Positions 57,269 through 64,000 of a stretch of 64,000 bases of DNA are shown in pieces. The translations under genes and the position numbers were made by a program. The notes below the pieces were generated by a model. It was given only the letters and a program-made list of their open reading frames with translations, ran no database searches and was not told the DNA's origin. This DNA comes from Sphagnum compactum (taxonomy: Eukaryota > Bryophyta > Sphagnopsida > Sphagnales): NCBI GenBank assembly GCA_965153455.1, contig OZ234500.1, positions 11,594,001 to 11,658,000 of the forward strand, read 5' to 3'. Position 1 is the first letter of the stretch. Each line of letters starts with the position of its first letter.

Positions 57269-58149
57269 CCAAGTTTTTGAGAGAATTCCTCATGCCTAAC
57301 TTATGGTATCAAAAGGAATCTTTGCAGAACCTTGAGGTTATTGGTATATTCTCATTAACCAAGGATTCTGACCCCCTGGTTAGGGGATTATTTCCATATC
57401 ATGATATAATCCCCACTGGCAATTCGCCATTTTTCTGTGGGGTATGTCATTTAGGTGGAATCTATTCTTCTGGGGAAAGGTTGCATAATTAATGCCAGAC
57501 TGAACAGACAGGCACCAGTGGTGCAGTGTGAGGGACCGATGGTGGGTGGAGAGGAAATGCTTTATCCTTGGTTCCAGTTCCCCAGATAACCACTGTGGTT
57601 AGCTCAGTTGCTTTGTTTACTACCTACTCACCCAGTTGGAACTCTCTGGCTATAATGAACCCCAAAATCAGTTATTTTTGGCAATTTCTAGTTTTTACAT
57701 TCACCAAAACAATTCACTGCCAAGGGCATTTGTAAAAAAAGTTAGGGCTCTACTCTTCTATTTGAGGAAGTGTTTTATTTGTGGATCTGTCTGTCCCTAT
57801 TTTAAGCAAATTTTCCAGCGAAGGGTTTTTGAAGCCTGCCCAGCAGCTACACTCAGTATTTCTGTTTTTGGTGAAATTTTGCATCCTGGCGACCAATGAA
57901 AGCCCTTATGAAAAGTTCAAAGCCATTTTTTTGGGAAAAATTGTCACATTTTTTGTGACATTTTAATGTCACTAAAATTGGCACTGTATTAAGAGGATTT
58001 CTTTTTTGAATTCGCCAAATTTAGACAGTAGGTTCTAGCATATAGCACAATTCCTAAACTTTCTACTTTCCTCTCTAACCTGTAGCCAAATTTGGCCAAG
58101 TCCTCTTATGTATGATTGCCAAACCACCTACCTCACAATTTTGACAAAA
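57269..58149. other. Right flank of the hAT element, with a GGTTCC-type repeat
   Basis: 57500-57640 carries CACCAGTGGTGCAGTG, GGTTCCAGTTCCCCAG and CTCACCCAGTTGGAAC words like those at 42.7 kb. An 87-codon open frame at 57636-57899 has no recognisable motif. No gene called. Confidence 0.45.
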
Positions 58150-58310
58150 TACACCACCTACATTGGGACTGTGGAACAATGATAAAAACCCCAATTTTGT
58201 TTGGTCATTTCTAGTAAACTTTCTAAATATTCCGTCCTCAGACTAAATCAGCTGGTCTATGAGTCCAACATCTACACTTCAGGTTGAACATAGCCATTAG
58301 CCTAATTAAA
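58150..58310. repeat. Dispersed repeat, copy 3 of 3
   Basis: CCTACATTGGGACTGTGGAACAATGATAAAAACCCC, then TTTCTAAATATTCC, CTAAATCAGC, GAGTCCAACATCT and GAACATAGCC. The order is the same as at 21925-22075. Confidence 0.55.
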
Positions 58311-61300
58311 GGCGACACTCAAGAAGGTGAGGGTTCAGGGTACCCATGTAGGCTCTGGTTCCCCTTTGCCTTGAAACCTGCCCTGGAGGTGAAGGCAAAA
58401 AAGACTAGGTATTGTACAAAGTACAAACTTCAAAGGGATCCTTTTGACAGGAGGCAATGAAGTCGGCTAATCTACTGCCTTTTGAATCCAAAGCCATGAA
58501 GTCTGGAAATCAATTAGGTCTATATCTTTTCGCATGATCTTTCTAGAGAATAATCTAGCCCAAAGTGTACCATAGTTGACATGCACATCCATATGCCCTT
58601 GTTTTTCTATTTGTGTGGAGTTCTAGAGTTCTAGGTGGATCTTGCATGTAATTGCCAATGGATCCAATTCTTAAAGCGTGTCGGATGGGCAATCATGCAA
58701 TGGAAAAATAGCCTCAACGTGTGTGACTCAATTCCCAAAAATTGGACATGTGAGTGTGGTACCAGGGTTTTCTTTCAATTTTGTGATGTAGCCAAACTGG
58801 TAATCATCCAAAAGAAAATTTAGCCCGATTAGGCTATATAACAGATATGAGATTAGAAATTTTAATAATCCTTTTATATTTTATATACTTTCAGTTTGAG
58901 AAATGAAAAAAAATTGCATTAAAAAGAAAAAGAGAACAATTTATTTATTTTTTAACAAAAAAAACTGGGTTCCACCTCTCTCTTCTAGTGTCCTACCTAA
59001 ATAGTAGGTCACCAATGGGAAAAAGTGCAATTAGAAGTTGGAAGTTTTGGTACTCCACTACAAATGGATGGGCTCCATGCCATCAGTGTTTTGTGCATGA
59101 ATTTTCGGTTTGCCATAAGCACCTAAACAAGAACGTCTAGTCACTTTCAATTGCCAATCACCATGTTTGCATAATTTTTTAATACTTGTAAAAGATGTAG
59201 TGACATGTAATGTTTGAGTGTTTTTTCTTGCAATTCTATTTGAAGGCATATGTTTATAATGATGATTATTCAATGTTCAAGAGCAACTAAACTATCTAAA
59301 AGCACTCAACTATGAATTGTGTGTTAATCAGGGACACCAACATATTCTCATTAATAGTGAAAAATAATTTGTCCTTTCGAATGGCAATTCCAGACCCAAC
59401 TCAGCACATAAACCATTCATGTGTATGTACTTCATTGGCTGGACATATTCAAATTGATGAATATCTAATGGCATGCAAGGCTTTGCTTATTAGTTCATGG
59501 GTAAGTAGGACATCTTTTCATTAGGCTACTGTGGTCACAACAGTTTTTTCATTATGTTTTTCTACCTAGTTGTGCTCACAGTCATCTCACAGCTTAGGAG
59601 TCAAGCATTGACCAACTGCACGAATTCTGAGAACTATGAGTCAAATTGTGACTCACCAGAAATGACATTTGTCATTTTAAAATGACAACATGTGTTCTCA
59701 AAGTTCCTAACGTGATTAATTACATATTTTCAACTCACTTGCAGATCTCCAACGGAAAGCAACTGTACCTGCAGCAAGAAACAAGGCCCTATGCCAGTGG
59801 CTTTCCATTAGGTTGCTCTGATCATATCACAATGTGTGTTGCTCTCATCAAATCACAGTGTGTGTAACTCTGATCACAGGAGCTTAAGGGATCGGAAAGA
59901 TAGCCTCAAAGTAGCACTGTGGATTACGGCATACTGCGTTAAATTAAATGAATGAATGGTATCAAACAAGCATTGTTTCTTTTAATGACAAAAAACCGCC
60001 AGATTTTGACTTGGACTGGAGTCTATCTACCACCACACTACACAGTTTTAGGGGTGTTATTTAGGCAAAAATTGCCAGATTGTTCCATAACTGGCATCCT
60101 CTTTCCCCAGACTCAGGATACCATTAGCAGTGCTTTGAGTGGATTGGGATATTGCAAAAGAAATACTTTAATAAAAAATCCTTAATTTCCTTGTTTGCAA
60201 TTTTCCAAAAAAACTTGATATTTGTTCAGATGTAAACATTTTTTTTTAAAAAAAGTTCTAATGCAAAAATCCTATTTACTCCAATATTGTTCCCATGCAT
60301 TTTGATTTCCCAATTGAATTCTTTATTTTTCCCCCATTCCCATGTAGCATGGAAACACAAGGTGAAGAAAGCTACATAGGAATGGGGCACAAAACATGCC
60401 TTTAAATATTCAAAATTGAAAAAGTAATTCAATGAATTGTAAACATTATAAGTAGTGACGAATCCAATGCTCATTTAATGATAGTATTAGCTTGTAAAAT
60501 CAATTAATAATGTACTAGTAGGTAGCAGCAAAACTTTCTCTTGCAATACATAAAGTCAGAAGCAGTGGCTTTTTTTTTCAATTTTGTGATATTACTCAAG
60601 TGGAGAACATCCATAAGTATATTTAGACAAATTTGGCAAAATATGAAACTAGAAAATCTTAAGCACCCTTTCAATTTTAAGCAATTGCGGCGATTTTTAT
60701 TTTATATATATTTTTAAGTGGTTCTTTTTTCAAAAAGCAGGGAAAATGAACATAATATTCTTCTTCCAAAATATTTTTTGCAAAATGGCGAAAATTCGCC
60801 ACCAAAAAGGTCACCGGTGAGCATTATGATTAAGGAAGATTTGTAGGACAAGAGTCCAGAGACCACACCTGAAGCTGTTTAGTCTTGTAGAAAGGGGACA
60901 TCAAATAGTGATGTAATAAGAGGAGTTACGCTTAGGAGTTGGGTGACTAAAACATGAATGGGGAAGAGGGAATTATTATTTTTCAGAAAGTTTTCACACT
61001 GTGGCAACAAAGAATTTTGGGACAAAAAAATTCAGTTCACGTGATGAAAGCCCTAGTAGCTTACCAAATGGGCTCTTTACCAAATGGGCTGTGGGTTTGA
61101 TTTGCTAGAATATTAACTTATTATAAACTGAAATTTTTTAACTTATTATAAAAACAAGTAACAAATACATTTGAAACTAACTAGCCAATTTATTGTGTTC
61201 AAATCTACTTTTACATCCGAAATCTTAATTAAATAGATATGTAATTAATTACATATTCAAAGGTATCATCAAATAAACATTCTACTTTTTCTTGGAGAGA

Positions 61301-63454
61301 ACCTATTGGACACAAACTTGTATGTTCTTTCAAAACAATATTGTCTCACTATACAACCAAATCAAGTGTGGCACACACTTTCATATTGCAAGTGTTTCAC
61401 ACACTTCATGTTTGCAAGAGCACTTGGAAAGGTCATATTTCCATCACCACTTTCTTTGAATGCCCTAACTCCAATGAAAATGCAAGAAATCCTACCCTAC
61501 CAAAGTCTTGGGCTCCAATTGTTTAATTTCACATTAAGTAATGAAAATGCAACCATGTCATTAATTTGTTCAGAATGGGGTTTATGAAATCATGTTCCTT
61601 TCGAAGGAATCCCCAAAATGCCAAAAGAATTCAACTAGGGATTGTGGTGTTGAAACTCCATTTTTTAATGAATATACATAAACATGTGGTATTTGAAATG
61701 CCCTACTAAAAGTGATCAAAATCGAGCTAATGATGAAAAAAAATGGAAAAAAATTGTTCATGATTCATGCAGCCCTAGTAGGATTGATTTTCTTAATATT
61801 GAAAAGTAAACAAATAATTCATATTACATGTTTCAATTTGTTTATTGATGATTTTCCCTAGATAGAAAGCATGTAGGCTTCTCCTAGAACAAACAATAAT
61901 TTATCAAATGGGTTCATCAAGGATTTTTGTTGGTATCCTATGTTCAAGACCCCAAAAATGGCTTTCCTAAAAACTTTGTTGTAAAAAACATATAAAAACA
62001 TCAAAACATGTCCAAATCCTAAGCAATATAAACCATTCTAATATCCTAGAAATGCATAATAAAAACATATATACCACCTTATAAAATAATATATTATGTA
62101 ATGACAAATTGGTTTTAAAATTAATCTATTTTATGAAATGGGACATGGATGTTCTTAATGGGACCACCCAAACATACTTGGACCCACCTACTTTTCTACC
62201 TACCTACTAAAAAAATAAGTAGATGCCATTATTTGACAACATGTGCCAATGATACTTAATGATTGTGCCATATCACAATCAAACTACTATTCATAATGAC
62301 TACCATTTTGATTAATAGTCAAAATAATTAGACAAGTTGACCAATCAAGATGCCCAAAAAAACATTAGTAGAAAAAAACAAGTAGTCAATTTGGCCATGT
62401 CAAAATTCACTTGTCCATTATGACCACTCAATCAAGTGGGAAATGTCACAATTTGGTTTTTTATTAATTATTTTCATCAAATAAACCATGTTTTCTTGTA
62501 ATGTATATAATGGACTATATTCCATTTTTTAGGCAATGACCTTGAATGCACTACATGAGTTGCAAAGAAATGAGTTTTCTTGTTTCACCATCTTCTAATG
62601 AACTCTGATAAATGTTAATTACACATCAAATTCTTGGCATTCTTGAAATGCAAATTGAAACAAAGCACGTATTTAACATAACATGAACGTTAAACATGGA
62701 TAAACTAATCATGATTTGAAAAACGATCCAAATGATGTTGGTGGATTCCTTAAACACAAATTTATTGGTTGTTTCATGGTGTGTTATGTTGGTGGATATT
62801 TTCAAGGTTCATCACAACCTTTAATGGGTGCGTTGTGTGCATGATATATTCTTCAAAACCCATCTAAATTATTCATGGTGTGATGTGTTATGTCGAATTT
62901 TTTGAATATTCAAGGTGTTGATTCACTTATAAGATCAACCCATGTAAGCTCATGTTGATTGCTACCTTGGTACATGATGAAAATTTAGTAATTGTCAAGG
63001 TCCTTAGTCCTTAATTGAAGAGAATCAAATCTAGATAATGGTGAATTGTAATTAGGTTTTCAAGGATTCAAGAGGGAAATGGAAATTTGTGATGGTCTAA
63101 AGTCTTGAGAGTGATGGGAAAATGTGTTCCAATTATATGCTCACAATTTCATGAAAAGGGCATAATGTCCTTTATGTGTAATTAATGTTTTATGTCACAC
63201 AACTCAAAAGGGGAAGGTGTTCTTCATGTGTAGAAAATGCTTCATGTCAAACTAATTAATGTTATGAAATTAACAAGCAAATTGTTTATGTTAGAATTTG
63301 ATTAGTATTGTGAAAGCAATCCAATGTTTTATGTCAAAATGTGATTTGCATTTGTAAAAAGAATCAACATAAGGAAAGCTACAAAGATATGAACTTTGAA
63401 GAGGCACAAGATGTTTGAAAAGAACTTAAAGAATTAAGGTCGTTATGCGATTGT
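58311..63454. other. Long unassigned AT-rich region
   Basis: Open frames of 60-93 codons are scattered on both strands (for example 59952-60185 and 61306-61587 on plus, 60226-60474 on minus). None shows conserved motifs, good start contexts or linked splice sites. TTAATTACATA and AATAAATAG words are common. The duplicated GGTGTG(T/A)TATGTTGGTGGA and GGTGTGATGTGTTATGTCG phrases near 62780 and 62877, and TTTATGTCA phrases near 63190-63340, hint at old tandem repeats. I see no gene. Confidence 0.5.
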
Positions 63455-64000
63455 TTAGGTCACAAGCATGAAAACAACTGAGACTACAAGATTTTCTAAC
63501 CAAAACGTGGACAAGGGCAAGCCTAGTTCCACATTCAAATCTTGAAACAAAAATAATAAGAACAAAAACACAACATGTGCCAAAAAAAACTGTAATAAAA
63601 TTTTATTGTAAAAAATGAATAGAACAAGGAGCCCTATGACAAGAAAATCTACCAAAATTAATGTTAAATAGACTAAAGGTAACTGCAAATTCTACTTCTA
63701 TTTATACCCCTTGGGCACCTAGTTCAAGGAAGTTTCTCAAAAAGCTTCCAATCTACATGTGGCCCATGTTCACCCATGTGCACCCATGTGCAAATTGTGA
63801 ATAAATTAAGACTCAATTGAAAGTGAACTAAAATTCAACTAAAAATGAATTTAAACTTACATAAAAATGAACTAATAGTTAACTAAAAGTGGATTAAAAA
63901 TTAATTAGAAGTGACTGAAAATGAACTACGAATTAACTATAAGTGAACTGAAAGTTAACTAGAAATGAACTAGGTCTTAACTAAAAGTGAAGTGAAAGTT
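63455..64000 (-). mobile_element. Probable 5' LTR and leader of another minus-strand Ty3 element (cut by window end)
   Basis: Read on the minus strand, a TATA box GGGGTATAAATAG lies at about 63697-63709. Upstream of it (63820-64000) is an array of AACTAAAAGTGAACTGAAAGTTA-type 10- to 11-base words, and TTTTTGTTCTTATT-type leader sequence lies downstream. The same arrangement precedes the Ty3 gag at 9240-9610. The array would be in U3 and continues past base 64000. No gag is recognised to the left, so it may be a solo or truncated LTR. Confidence 0.5.

Noticed and set aside
1-64000. tRNA, rRNA or organelle-derived genes
   Set aside because: No cloverleaf with A and B boxes and no ribosomal or organelle gene text was seen, though a scan by program would be more reliable.

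Overview
This is a 64 kb stretch of a nuclear genome from a land plant. The evidence is AT-rich DNA dense in transposon relics, short GT-AG introns, and two plant-type genes: a short-chain dehydrogenase of the menthone/carbonyl reductase type and a single-exon PADRE/DUF4228 gene. I cannot fix the lineage. The large, old repeat load would suit a gymnosperm, fern or other big-genome plant, but that is a guess.

Layout. 1-483 is the 3' part of a Helitron (CTAG end after a hairpin). 0.5-7 kb is mostly unique DNA with small duplications, a foldback element and a possible decayed minus-strand gene whose best piece is a 53-codon ATG-initiated frame at 6933-6772. 7.1-9.6 kb is a truncated minus-strand Ty3 element (gag, zinc knuckle, protease, edge of RT). 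10.4-15.5 kb is a series of unrelated tandem repeats. 18.6-21 kb, 27.8-30.5 kb and 31.0-33.8 kb are three decayed copies of one non-LTR retrotransposon family carrying RT, a cysteine knuckle and a restriction-like-endonuclease-like tail. Between the first two lies the SDR gene (23893-26083, four exons). 34.4-38.0 kb is a minus-strand Ty1/copia relic with both LTRs. 38-48 kb is repeat-rich and gene-poor, including a 1 kb TTATT-type array. The PADRE gene is at 48799-49752, with 74-bp repeats just downstream. 51066-51830 is a short non-autonomous Helitron. 53.0-53.7 kb is a composite minisatellite. 54655-57260 is a hAT transposon, GC-richer than its surroundings, with perfect 8-bp target duplications and a broken transposase gene. 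The rest is mostly unassigned AT-rich DNA, ending in what looks like the LTR of another minus-strand Ty3 element.

The two host genes are not obviously connected. The rest records successive insertions: old LINE-type, Ty3 and copia relics with many stops and frameshifts, and younger DNA transposons (hAT, Helitron) whose ends are still intact. I found no new multi-gene system. The most unusual items are the non-LTR family with an apparent restriction-like endonuclease domain and the compositionally foreign hAT element. No tRNA, rRNA or CRISPR array was seen.
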